Positions 1 through 5,907 of a stretch of 8,279 bases of DNA are shown one piece after another. Under the pieces are notes generated by a model. It saw nothing but the letters and a program-made list of their open reading frames with translations, searched no databases and was not told the origin of the DNA. Where the stretch lies: contig CALCDT010000095.1 of NCBI GenBank assembly GCA_937900425.1, positions 1-8,279 of the forward strand, given 5' to 3'. The translations under genes were made by a program, and so were the position numbers. How positions within the stretch are numbered: the first letter of the stretch is position 1; the number at the start of each line of letters is the position of its first letter. Source of the DNA: an uncultured Alphaproteobacteria bacterium. GTDB lineage: Bacteria; Pseudomonadota; Alphaproteobacteria; Rhizobiales; Pleomorphomonadaceae.

Positions 1-762
1 GACCGCCCGCCGCTCCGCGGCCGGCAGCGTCGGCCGGACCGCGCCGCCGAAGGGGGCCGCGCCCGCGGTCTCGGCCTCGAACCAGGCGATCGCCCGGTTG
101 ATGATCTCCAGCGTCGTCTCGTAGCAGTCCTTCGCCGTGTCGCCCCAGGTGAACAGGCCGTGGCTTTCGAGCACGCAGCCGCGCGCCGCCGGGTTCTCCA
201 GGCAGAATTTTTCCAGCCACAGGCCGAGTTCGAAGCCCGGCCGCTTCCACCGCAGCCAGCCGATTTCGCCGCCGAAGATCCGCTCCGTCAGTTCCCTCGA
301 GTTGGGCGAGGCGGCGATGGCGATGATCGCGTCGGGGTGCATGTGGTCGACGTGGGGCTTCGGCACGAAGGCGTGCAGCGGCGTGTCGATCGAGGCGGCC
401 CGCGGATTGAGGGCGAAGGTGCAGTGCGGCAGGTAGCCGACCATCTCGTCCTCGTGGTCGACGCCGCGGTAGAGGGTCTTCAGCCGGCGAAGCTTGTCCA
501 TGTAGAGGGTGGAGAAGCCGTCGAGCTTCATGGTGCCGACGTCGCCGCCCGATCCCTTGACCCAGAGCACTTCGACGGCCTCGCCGGTCAGCGGATCCCT
601 CTCCGTCACCTTGGCCGAGGTGTTGCCGCCGCCGAAGTTGGTGATGCGCTTGTCCGAGCCGAGCAGGTTGGACCGGTAGAGCAGCCGGCCGGATTCGCTC
701 ATCGCCGCGGCCGTCTCCTCGTCCCAGAGGTTGCGGAGCCGCGTGGCAGCCGTGTCGAGCAT
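1..762 (-). CDS. rhaD: RhaD, bifunctional rhamnulose-1-phosphate aldolase / short-chain dehydrogenase, N-terminal part (runs off left edge)
   Basis: Reading the minus strand leftwards from 762 gives 254 codons without a stop, continuing past the window edge. The visible part is a class II aldolase/adducin-type domain. It has a phosphate-binding NFGGGNTS at residues 42-49, KGSGGD at 69-74, TPLHAF at 127-132, the metal-binding cluster HVDHMHPD at 137-144 and ESHGLFTWG at 199-207, whose His201 is the likely third metal ligand. In the rhizobial family this domain splits rhamnulose-1-phosphate into dihydroxyacetone phosphate and lactaldehyde. A C-terminal short-chain dehydrogenase domain, not visible here, then oxidises lactaldehyde; the whole protein is usually about 700 residues. 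The start at 762 is preferred because AGGAAGG (772-778) lies 9 nt upstream. An in-frame ATG at 771 directly abuts that Shine-Dalgarno and is too close. The gene is divergent from rhaR and shares its control region. The aldolase call is firm; that the full protein is bifunctional is inferred from the family. Confidence 0.9.
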   Translation of the reverse strand, partial: MLDTAATRLRNLWDEETAAAMSESGRLLYRSNLLGSDKRITNFGGGNTSAKVTERDPLTGEAVEVLWVKGSGGDVGTMKLDGFSTLYMDKLRRLKTLYRGVDHEDEMVGYLPHCTFALNPRAASIDTPLHAFVPKPHVDHMHPDAIIAIAASPNSRELTERIFGGEIGWLRWKRPGFELGLWLEKFCLENPAARGCVLESHGLFTWGDTAKDCYETTLEIINRAIAWFEAETAGAAPFGGAVRPTLPAAERRAV

Positions 763-893
763 CGCCTTCATCCTTCCTGTGATCGTCCGCGGAGCCGCCT
801 CGGATCCATGCCGCGGTCCGCCGCGTCCTCCGCCGGTGGCGCGCCTCGCGGACGAAGGCGCCCCGTCGATGCACGACGTCTATTTTCGGCGGG

Positions 894-922
894 AGCCTTT
901 CACGGGCGCGGGAAGCTGTCAA
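894..922 (-). promoter_or_regulatory. Putative promoter of rhaD
   Basis: On the minus strand a perfect TTGACA lies at 922-917. With the standard 17-bp spacing the -10 position would be AAGGCT at 899-894, which matches TATAAT only at the conserved second A and last T. The -35 is consensus but the -10 is weak, so the transcription start (about 887) is tentative. The -35 forms one arm of the inverted repeat described separately. Confidence 0.45.
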
Positions 923-989
923 TCAGTTTCGATCATGATCGATCATGCTGCGACGCAATGCGATCATTTGTGACGGAATATGATTGACA
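917..989. repeat. 9-bp perfect inverted repeat, arms 917-925 and 981-989
   Basis: TGTCAATCA at 917-925 and its exact complement TGATTGACA at 981-989 flank 55 bp. Each arm reads TGATTGACA in the outward direction and so contains the -35 hexamer of one divergent promoter. The arm-to-arm offset is 64 bp, close to six helical turns. The three extra bases (TGA) shared by both arms could be part of a protein-binding site or extended promoter context. Confidence 0.75.
930..967. promoter_or_regulatory. Putative RhaR operator cluster (CGATCA/TGATCG palindromes)
   Basis: Two overlapping perfect palindromes are present: CGATCATGATCG (930-941) and CATGATCGATCATG (934-947). The heptamer CGATCAT occurs at 930-936, 940-946 and 961-967, i.e. 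offsets of 10 and 21 bp, roughly one and two helical turns, so the copies face the same side of the DNA. A further TGATCG lies at 991-996, just beyond the rightward -35. The cluster sits exactly between the two divergent -35 boxes, where a repressor could block both promoters. Assignment to RhaR is inferred from position; the hexamer itself also occurs by chance in the coding DNA of this window. Confidence 0.55.
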
Positions 990-1012
990 CTGATCGGGAA
1001 GAGTGGAAACGT
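984..1012 (+). promoter_or_regulatory. Putative promoter of the rhaRSTPQK operon
   Basis: A perfect TTGACA lies at 984-989. At 17-bp spacing the -10 position is AAACGT (1007-1012), again matching only the second A and the last T of the consensus. Transcription from it would begin near 1018-1020, leaving a leader of only about 15 nt that starts at the Shine-Dalgarno of rhaR. This supports the rhaR start at 1033 over an upstream in-frame ATG at 1003. The weak -10 keeps confidence moderate. Confidence 0.45.
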
Positions 1013-1032
1013 GGTGGCAAGGGGAGTGGACG

Positions 1033-1839
1033 ATGCACGAGAAGGAACGCCACAGGCTCATCCTCTCGGCCGTGCAGGAAAAGCCGGTCGTGACGGTTCA
1101 GGAGCTGGTCGAGCTGACGGAATCGTCCGAGGCGACGATCCGGCGCGACATCGCCGCGCTCCACGTCCAGAAGCGGCTGCGCCGGGTGCGCGGCGGCGCC
1201 GAGGCGCTCGCCCCGCCACAGTTCCCCGGCCTCGCCGGGCGGCCGTTCTCGGTCAACGAGGCGATGAACGCCGCCGCCAAGCGCGCCATCGCCCGCAAGG
1301 CGGTCGAGCTCTGTGCCGATGGCGACCCGATCATCGTCAACGGCGGCACCACCACCTTCCAGATGGTGCACTTCCTCGCCAACCGACGGCTCCAGGTCTT
1401 CACCAATTCCTTTCCGATCGCCGAGCACCTGCTCAAGCATTCCAAGAACACGGTGATGCTGCCCGGCGGCACGATCTACCGCGAGCAGAACATCATCCTC
1501 TCGCCCTTCGACAACGACGTCACCCGCAACTTCTACGCCCGCCGCATGTTCATGGGCGCGCAGGGGCTCGGACCGCTCGGGCTGATGGAGGCGGACCCGC
1601 TGCTGATCCAGGCCGAGCAGAAGCTGATCGACCAGGCCGACGAACTCATCGTGCTCGTCGATTCCTCGAAGTTCCGCCGCCGCTCCAGCCTCATTCTCTG
1701 CGGCCTCTCGCGCATCGCCACGGTGATCACCGACGAGGGGCTGGAGGACCGCGACGCGGCGATGCTGGAGGCGGCGGGCGTCACCCTCCTCGTCGCCGAG
1801 GTCGCCCGGGACGCGGCGGCCGCCGGCGCGCCGGCCTGA
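1033..1839 (+). CDS. rhaR: RhaR, DeoR-family transcriptional regulator of rhamnose genes
   Basis: This 268-residue cytoplasmic protein has standard DeoR-family length and layout. Residues 5-57 form the winged helix-turn-helix, with the family signature visible as SSEATIRRDIAAL (31-43) followed by LRRVRGGA (49-56). The C-terminal sensor domain follows, with NGGTTT (103-108) and VDSSKF (209-214), the usual sugar-phosphate-binding elements. The start at 1033 is chosen because AAGGGGAG (1019-1026) lies 6 nt upstream and the protein then begins MHEKERHRLI, typical for the family; an ATG at 1003 would add ten non-family residues. It is the first gene of the rightward operon and divergent from rhaD. 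The homologue in R. leguminosarum is a negative regulator of rhamnose genes, so autorepression relieved by a rhamnose-derived phosphate is the likely mode here (inference). Confidence 0.92.
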   Translation: MHEKERHRLILSAVQEKPVVTVQELVELTESSEATIRRDIAALHVQKRLRRVRGGAEALAPPQFPGLAGRPFSVNEAMNAAAKRAIARKAVELCADGDPIIVNGGTTTFQMVHFLANRRLQVFTNSFPIAEHLLKHSKNTVMLPGGTIYREQNIILSPFDNDVTRNFYARRMFMGAQGLGPLGLMEADPLLIQAEQKLIDQADELIVLVDSSKFRRRSSLILCGLSRIATVITDEGLEDRDAAMLEAAGVTLLVAEVARDAAAAGAPA

Positions 1840-1904
1840 CCGCCGAAGGAGACGATTTCGGCCGCAGCGGACGAGCCGGGCGGCCGGGCACGAGCCAGAC
1901 AAAA

Positions 1905-1921
1905 GGGCGGATCAACCGCCC
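1905..1921 (+). other. Short hairpin in the rhaR-rhaS gap
   Basis: GGGCGG (1905-1910), loop ATCAA, CCGCCC (1916-1921) form a perfect 6-bp G/C stem preceded by AAAA. There is no T-run after it, so it is not a standard terminator. It lies in a 133-bp non-coding gap (1840-1972) between the regulator and the binding-protein gene. There it could protect the downstream message or partly uncouple expression of rhaR from that of rhaS. I see nothing else in the gap except the rhaS ribosome binding site. Confidence 0.4.
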
Positions 1922-1972
1922 GGTTCACGAGGGGAGCCACGGAAGGTGGACCCCGCCAAGGGAGGAAAACCG

Positions 1973-2971
1973 ATGCGTCGTTTCACGTCACTGTTCGCCA
2001 CCGTCGCGCTCGGCGCGCTCGCCCTTTCGGGCGGCGCGGCCAGTGCGGCCGACATGAAGATCGCCCTCGTCGTCAAGGCGCTGGGCATCGGCTTCTTCGA
2101 GGCCGCCGCCAAGGGTGCCGAGGAGGCCGCCGCCGAGATCGGCGGCGTCGAGATCATCTACACCGGCCCGACCTCGACCACCGCCGAGGGCCAGATCGAG
2201 GTGATCAACGCCCTGATCGCCCAGAGGGTCGACGCCATCGCCGTCTCGGCCAACGACACCGACGCTCTGGTGCCGGCGCTGAAGAAGGCGATGGAGCGCG
2301 GCATCACCGTGATCTCCTGGGACAGCGGCGTCGCCCCCGAGGGCCGGCAGATGCACCTCCACCCCTCGTCGAGCGCGCTGATCGGCAACATGTGCGTGAA
2401 GATGGCGGCCGACGGTCTCGGCGGCGAGCCCGGCGACGTCGCCATCCTGTCGGCGACCGCGACCTCGACCAACCAGAACGTCTGGATCGAGGAGATGAAG
2501 AAGGTCCTGCCGAACTATCCGGGCGTCAACATCGTGACGACGGTCTACGGCGACGACCTCGCCGACAAGTCCTACCGCGAGACCCAGGGCCTCATCAAAT
2601 CCTACCCGGATCTGAAGGCGATCATCGCCCCTACCTCGGTCGGCATCGTCGCCGCGGCCCAAGCCGTCGAGGACGCCGGCCTCGCCGGCAAGATCAACGT
2701 CACCGGCCTCGGCCTGCCCTCGGAGATGGCCGGCCACGTCAAGGCCGGCTCGTCCAAGTCCTTCGCGATCTGGAACCCGATCGACCTCGGCTATGCCGCG
2801 ACCACGATCGCCTACAACCTCGCCTCCGGCAAGGCCGAGGCGAAGCCCGGCGCCGAGATCCCGATGGGCCGCATGGGTTCGGTCAAGCTCGACGACGCGA
2901 GCGAGGGCGCCATGGCCGATCCCTTCGTCTACGACGCCACGAACGTCGAGGACTTCGCCAAGATCTTCTGA
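1973..2971 (+). CDS. rhaS: RhaS, periplasmic rhamnose-binding protein of the ABC transporter
   Basis: The product is 332 residues, normal for a type 1 periplasmic sugar-binding protein (RbsB/LsrB-like fold). It begins with a clear Sec signal peptide: MRR, a hydrophobic stretch to about residue 19, then a signal peptidase I site AASA-AD with likely cleavage after Ala25. The mature part starts MKIALVVKALGIGFFEAAAKGAEEAA and contains DAIAVSANDTDAL (87-99) and ITVISWDSG (111-119), typical ligand-cleft segments of the family. The start at 1973 has GGAGG (1961-1965) 7 nt upstream; a GTG at 1946 would place extra residues before the signal peptide. The same fold binds ribose, autoinducer-2 and other sugars. 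Rhamnose is assigned from the neighbours rhaK, rhaD and rhaR rather than from the binding site. A strong hairpin follows the stop codon. Confidence 0.9.
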   Translation: MRRFTSLFATVALGALALSGGAASAADMKIALVVKALGIGFFEAAAKGAEEAAAEIGGVEIIYTGPTSTTAEGQIEVINALIAQRVDAIAVSANDTDALVPALKKAMERGITVISWDSGVAPEGRQMHLHPSSSALIGNMCVKMAADGLGGEPGDVAILSATATSTNQNVWIEEMKKVLPNYPGVNIVTTVYGDDLADKSYRETQGLIKSYPDLKAIIAPTSVGIVAAAQAVEDAGLAGKINVTGLGLPSEMAGHVKAGSSKSFAIWNPIDLGYAATTIAYNLASGKAEAKPGAEIPMGRMGSVKLDDASEGAMADPFVYDATNVEDFAKIF

Positions 2972-2984
2972 CCTGTCGCCGGCC

Positions 2985-3008
2985 GGCCGGGCACGCCCCG
3001 TGCCGGCC
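2985..3008 (+). other. Strong intercistronic hairpin just after rhaS
   Basis: Thirteen bases past the rhaS stop, 2985-2995 pairs with 2999-3008 to give a 10-bp G/C-rich stem with one bulged G (2989) and a CCC loop. No T-run follows, so it is not a classical intrinsic terminator. Stems at this position behind binding-protein genes commonly protect the upstream mRNA from 3' exonucleases, giving more binding protein than ATPase or permease. That role is inferred here. Confidence 0.6.
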
Positions 3009-3026
3009 CTCGACCAACGCCGAACG

Positions 3027-3090
3027 GCCCGTCGATGCGGCGTCCGCCCCCGCGAGGGAGGACGCGGCGCGCCTTGCGGCGTCGACGGGC
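3027..3090 (+). repeat. Nested inverted repeats in the rhaS-rhaT gap
   Basis: GCCCGTCGA (3027-3035) and TCGACGGGC (3082-3090) are exact complements with 46 bp between. Inside lies a second 6-bp pair, GCGTCC (3040-3045) and GGACGC (3060-3065). Together they could fold into a long stem structure in the 151-bp non-coding gap before rhaT. In DNA this GC-rich some pairing is expected by chance, so the structure is only a candidate. Confidence 0.3.
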
Positions 3091-3122
3091 GAGGGTCGCT
3101 CCGCCACCGCCCGGACCCCGTC

Positions 3123-4676
3123 ATGCTGCAACGCCCCACCGCTTCGGCCGAGACGACGGCGCCCCCCGGCGCCCCGGCGCCCGTCCTCGCCCTCTCGGGC
3201 ATCTCGAAGAGCTTTCCCGGCGTCAGGGCGCTGTCGGGCGTCGACCTCGACCTTCACGCCGGCGAGGTCACCGCCCTCGTCGGCGAGAACGGCGCCGGCA
3301 AGTCGACGCTGGTGAAGATCCTCACCGGCATCTACCAGCCCGACGAGGGCGAGATCCGGCTCGACGGCGCACCCGTCGCCTTTCCCTCCGCCCACGCCGC
3401 CGCTTCCGCCGGCATCACCGCGATCCACCAGGAGACGGTGCTGTTCGACGAACTCACCGTCGCAGAGAACATCTTCCTCGGCCACGCCCCGAAGACGCGG
3501 CTCGGCCTGATCGACTGGCGCCGGCTCGAGGCCGCGGCCGCCGCGATCCTCGGGCGCATCGGCGCCGACATCCGGCCGACGGCGCGGCTGAAGGATCTCG
3601 CCATCGCCTCGCGCCACCTCGTCGCCATCGCCCGGGCGCTGTCGATCGACGCCCGCGTCGTCGTCATGGACGAGCCCTCGGCGGCGCTCTCCCACAAGGA
3701 GATCGAGGAGCTCTACGACCTCGTCGAGAAGCTCAAGGCGGAGGGCAAGGCGATCCTCTTCATCAGCCACAAGTTCGACGAGATCTTCCGCATCGCCGAC
3801 CGCTACACCGTCTTCCGCGACGGCGCCTTCGTCGGCGCCGGCCGCATCGCCGACGTCGGCGAGGACGATCTCGTGCGCATGATGGTCGGCCGCTCGGTCG
3901 GCCAGATCTATCCCAAGATCGAGGCGACGATCGGCGAGGCCGTCCTCACCGTCGCCGGCTACCGCCACCCGACCGAATTCGCCGACATCGGCTTCACCCT
4001 GCGCCGCGGCGAGATCCTCGGCTTCTACGGCCTCGTCGGCGCCGGGCGTTCGGAATTCATGCAGGCCCTCGTCGGCATCACGCGGCCCTCGGCCGGGGCG
4101 CTGCGGATCGACGGCGAGATCGCGGTGATCCGCTCCCCCGCCGAGGCCATCGCCCGCGGCATCGTCTACGTGCCCGAGGACCGCGGCCGTCAGGGCGCCG
4201 TCAAGGGCCTGCCGATCTACCAGAACGTGACGCTGCCCTCGCTGGCCAGGACCTCGCGCCGCGGCTTCCTGCGGCTCGCCGAGGAATTCGCCCTCGCGCG
4301 GGCCTATACCGAGCGGCTCGACCTGCGCGCCGCCGCCCTCGACCAGGACGTCGGCACGCTGTCGGGCGGAAACCAGCAGAAGGTGGTGATCGCCAAGTGG
4401 CTGGCGACGCGGCCGAAGGTCATCGTCGTCGACGAGCCGACCAAGGGCATCGACATCGGCTCCAAGGCGGCCGTTCACGCCTTCATCTCGCAACTCGCCG
4501 CCGAAGGCCTCTCGATCATCATGGTCTCCTCGGAAATCCCCGAGATCATGGGCATGTCCGACCGGGCGATCGTCATGCGCGAGGGCCGGATCGTCGCCGA
4601 GTTCGAGCGGGCCTCGATGAGCGCGGAGAAACTGGTCCGCGCCGCGGCCGGCATCGGCGGGGAGGGGCGGTCGTGA
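3123..4676 (+). CDS. rhaT: RhaT, rhamnose ABC transporter ATP-binding subunit (two nucleotide-binding domains)
   Basis: The 517-residue protein has the duplicated-ATPase layout of sugar importers such as RbsA and XylG. Domain 1 has Walker A GENGAGKST (54-62), Walker B VVVMDEPSAAL (179-189) and switch histidine in FISHK (213-217). Domain 2 has the degenerate Walker A GLVGAGRSE (303-311) usual for this class, an intact LSGGNQQK signature (413-420), Walker B VIVVDEPTKGIDIGS (433-447) and VSSE (468-471) in place of the switch histidine. The domain 1 signature is altered, reading LAIASRHLVAIA (159-170), where this family typically has a Q at residue 163. It acts on the cytoplasmic side with RhaP and RhaQ. 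The start at 3123 is the only suitable ATG after rhaS and fits the family N-terminus. Its Shine-Dalgarno is poor (only GGA at 3113-3115), which suggests weaker translation than rhaS. The name should not be confused with the unrelated E. coli RhaT symporter. Confidence 0.9.
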   Translation: MLQRPTASAETTAPPGAPAPVLALSGISKSFPGVRALSGVDLDLHAGEVTALVGENGAGKSTLVKILTGIYQPDEGEIRLDGAPVAFPSAHAAASAGITAIHQETVLFDELTVAENIFLGHAPKTRLGLIDWRRLEAAAAAILGRIGADIRPTARLKDLAIASRHLVAIARALSIDARVVVMDEPSAALSHKEIEELYDLVEKLKAEGKAILFISHKFDEIFRIADRYTVFRDGAFVGAGRIADVGEDDLVRMMVGRSVGQIYPKIEATIGEAVLTVAGYRHPTEFADIGFTLRRGEILGFYGLVGAGRSEFMQALVGITRPSAGALRIDGEIAVIRSPAEAIARGIVYVPEDRGRQGAVKGLPIYQNVTLPSLARTSRRGFLRLAEEFALARAYTERLDLRAAALDQDVGTLSGGNQQKVVIAKWLATRPKVIVVDEPTKGIDIGSKAAVHAFISQLAAEGLSIIMVSSEIPEIMGMSDRAIVMREGRIVAEFERASMSAEKLVRAAAGIGGEGRS

Positions 4677-4715
4677 GAGTTGTCGGGTCTTTCGCCAGCG
4701 CCCGAGTGTGCCGCT

Positions 4716-4868
4716 CCCCCTCATCCGGCGCTCCGCGCCACCTTCTCCCCGGAGGGGAGAAGATTGGAGCGCACCGCAAGCGCGACAGTCTCTTCCAAGC
4801 ACTGAAACGGCCGCGAATTGTCTTCTCCCCTCAGGGGAGAAGGTGGCCCGCAGGGCCGGATGAGGGGG
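4716..4868. repeat. RIME-like palindromic intergenic repeat between rhaT and rhaP
   Basis: The ends CCCCCTCATCCGG (4716-4728) and CCGGATGAGGGGG (4856-4868) are exact complements, and so are the inner segments ACCTTCTCCCC (4740-4750) and GGGGAGAAGGT (4834-4844). Each half also contains its own two hairpins. The left half has GGCGC/GCGCC (4727-4739) and CTTCTCCCC/GGGGAGAAG (4742-4762); the right half has CTTCTCCCC/GGGGAGAAG (4822-4842) and GGCCC/GGGCC (4845-4857). The GC stems differ in sequence between the halves but each remains perfectly paired. The CCCCTCATCCGG and CTTCTCCCC modules are those of RIME-type elements found in many copies in Rhizobiales intergenic DNA. A 59-bp unique core (4763-4821) separates the halves. 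The rest of the 247-bp gap holds only the rhaP ribosome binding site. Confidence 0.8.
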
Positions 4869-4923
4869 GCGACCTCTCGCCAAGTCCCTCCCTATCGACC
4901 CTTGCGCATCCCGAGGCCCACCC

Positions 4924-5907
4924 ATGACCGCCCGCCTCCTCCGCTCCCGCGAGGCGTTGCTGGCGCTCGCCGTGGTCGCCCTCGTCCTCCTGATCGAGAC
5001 CCGCTTCTCGGGCTTCGCCCGTCCGGCCCACCTCGCCGGCGTCTTCAACGACACCGCGATCCTGATCATCCTCGCCCTCGGCCAGACCGCGGTGATCCTG
5101 ACCCGCTGCATCGACCTCTCGATCGCCGCCAACCTCGCGCTCTGCGGCATGGTCGCGGCGATGGTCAACGCTGCGGCGCCGGGGCTGCCGGTGCCGGTGC
5201 TGATCGCGATGGCCGTCGCCCTCGGCACCCTGCTCGGCGCCGTCAACGGCCTGCTGGTGTGGAAGCTCGACATCCCGCCGATCGTCGTCACCCTCGGCAC
5301 CATGACCGTCTATCGCGGCTCGATCTTCCTGCTGTCCGGCGGCAGCTGGATCAACGCCCACCAGATGAGCGCCGCCTTCAAGGCGCTGCCGCGCACCGAG
5401 ATCCTGTCGCTGCCGGTGCTGTCGTGGATCGCGATCGCCGTCGTCCTGCTCTTCGCCGTGATGATGGCCTGCACCGCCCTCGGCCGCGCCTTCTACGCGG
5501 TCGGCGGCAATCCGACCGCGGCGGTCTACGCCGGGCTCGACGTCGGCCGCACCCGCTTCCTCGCCTTCTGCCTGTCGGGGGCGGTCGCCGGCCTTTCCGG
5601 CTATCTCTGGGTATCGCGCTACGCCGTCGCCTACGTCGACATCGCCGGCGGCTTCGAGCTCGACGTCGTCGCCGCCTGCGTCATCGGCGGCATCTCGATC
5701 GCCGGCGGGGCGGGGTCGGTAGCGGGCACCGTGCTCGGCGCCCTGTTCCTCGGCGTCATCAAGAACGCCCTGCCGGTGATCGACGTCTCGCCCTTCTGGC
5801 AGATGGCGATCTCCGGATCGGCGATCATCGTCGCCGTCGCGGTCAACGCCCGGGCCGAGCGGTCGAAGGGCCGCGTCATCCTCAAGCGCACGGAGGCGCC
5901 GGCATGA
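4924..5907 (+). CDS. rhaP: RhaP, rhamnose ABC transporter permease
   Basis: A 327-residue, strongly hydrophobic inner-membrane protein of the RbsC-like permease family (BPD_transp_2), with several predicted membrane-spanning stretches, for example residues 10-24, 44-60, 70-85, 90-112 and 165-183. Family motifs are visible: IDLSIAANLAL (63-73), PPIVVTLGTM (118-127), the cytoplasmic coupling region VGGNPTAAVYAGLDV (193-207) and GGISIAGGAGSVAGT (255-269). It would pair with RhaQ to form the channel. GAGG (4913-4916) stands 7 nt before the ATG. The 247-bp gap to rhaT, filled mostly by the palindromic repeat, is the largest inside the operon. The stop overlaps the start of rhaQ (ATGA), so the two permeases are probably translationally coupled. 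Which permease is called P and which Q rests on gene order. Confidence 0.87.
   Translation: MTARLLRSREALLALAVVALVLLIETRFSGFARPAHLAGVFNDTAILIILALGQTAVILTRCIDLSIAANLALCGMVAAMVNAAAPGLPVPVLIAMAVALGTLLGAVNGLLVWKLDIPPIVVTLGTMTVYRGSIFLLSGGSWINAHQMSAAFKALPRTEILSLPVLSWIAIAVVLLFAVMMACTALGRAFYAVGGNPTAAVYAGLDVGRTRFLAFCLSGAVAGLSGYLWVSRYAVAYVDIAGGFELDVVAACVIGGISIAGGAGSVAGTVLGALFLGVIKNALPVIDVSPFWQMAISGSAIIVAVAVNARAERSKGRVILKRTEAPA

Larger units (their letters stand above)
763..1032. promoter_or_regulatory. Divergent control region between rhaD and rhaR
   Basis: This 270-bp stretch has no convincing coding potential. Its central part (about 917-996) is clearly AT-richer than the surrounding DNA, as expected of a promoter/operator zone. 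It carries outward-facing TTGACA boxes on both strands, nested palindromes made of CGATCA/TGATCG, and the ribosome binding sites of both flanking genes (772-778 for rhaD, 1019-1026 for rhaR). The part from 779 to about 890 would be an untranslated leader of rhaD of roughly 125 nt if the minus-strand TTGACA is the real -35. I see no riboswitch-like fold there. DeoR-family sugar regulators usually bind between their own gene and a divergent target, which fits this position. The role is inferred from layout and sequence. Confidence 0.8.

Noticed and set aside
160..987. A 275-residue plus-strand open frame over rhaD and the control region
   Set aside because: It is antisense to the aldolase domain, whose motifs are unmistakable on the minus strand, and it runs through the promoter/operator zone.
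1003..1032. Longer start of rhaR at the ATG at 1003
   Set aside because: It would add residues outside the family N-terminus and begin at or before the likely transcription start. The ATG at 1033 has a well-spaced AAGGGGAG.
1905..3008. Intrinsic terminators after rhaR and rhaS
   Set aside because: The hairpins at 1905-1921 and 2985-3008 have no following T-run, and the genes beyond them belong to the same functional unit in the same direction.
4716..4868. CRISPR array or insertion sequence between rhaT and rhaP
   Set aside because: There are only two inverted copies, no regularly spaced direct repeats and no transposase. The structure fits a RIME-type palindromic repeat.
2883..5303. An 806-residue open frame on the minus strand across rhaS, rhaT and rhaP
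   Set aside because: It runs antisense through clear transporter genes and across the palindromic repeat. Its translation is low-complexity (Asp, Gly, Arg, Ala, Val rich), as produced by the opposite strand of GC-rich coding DNA.
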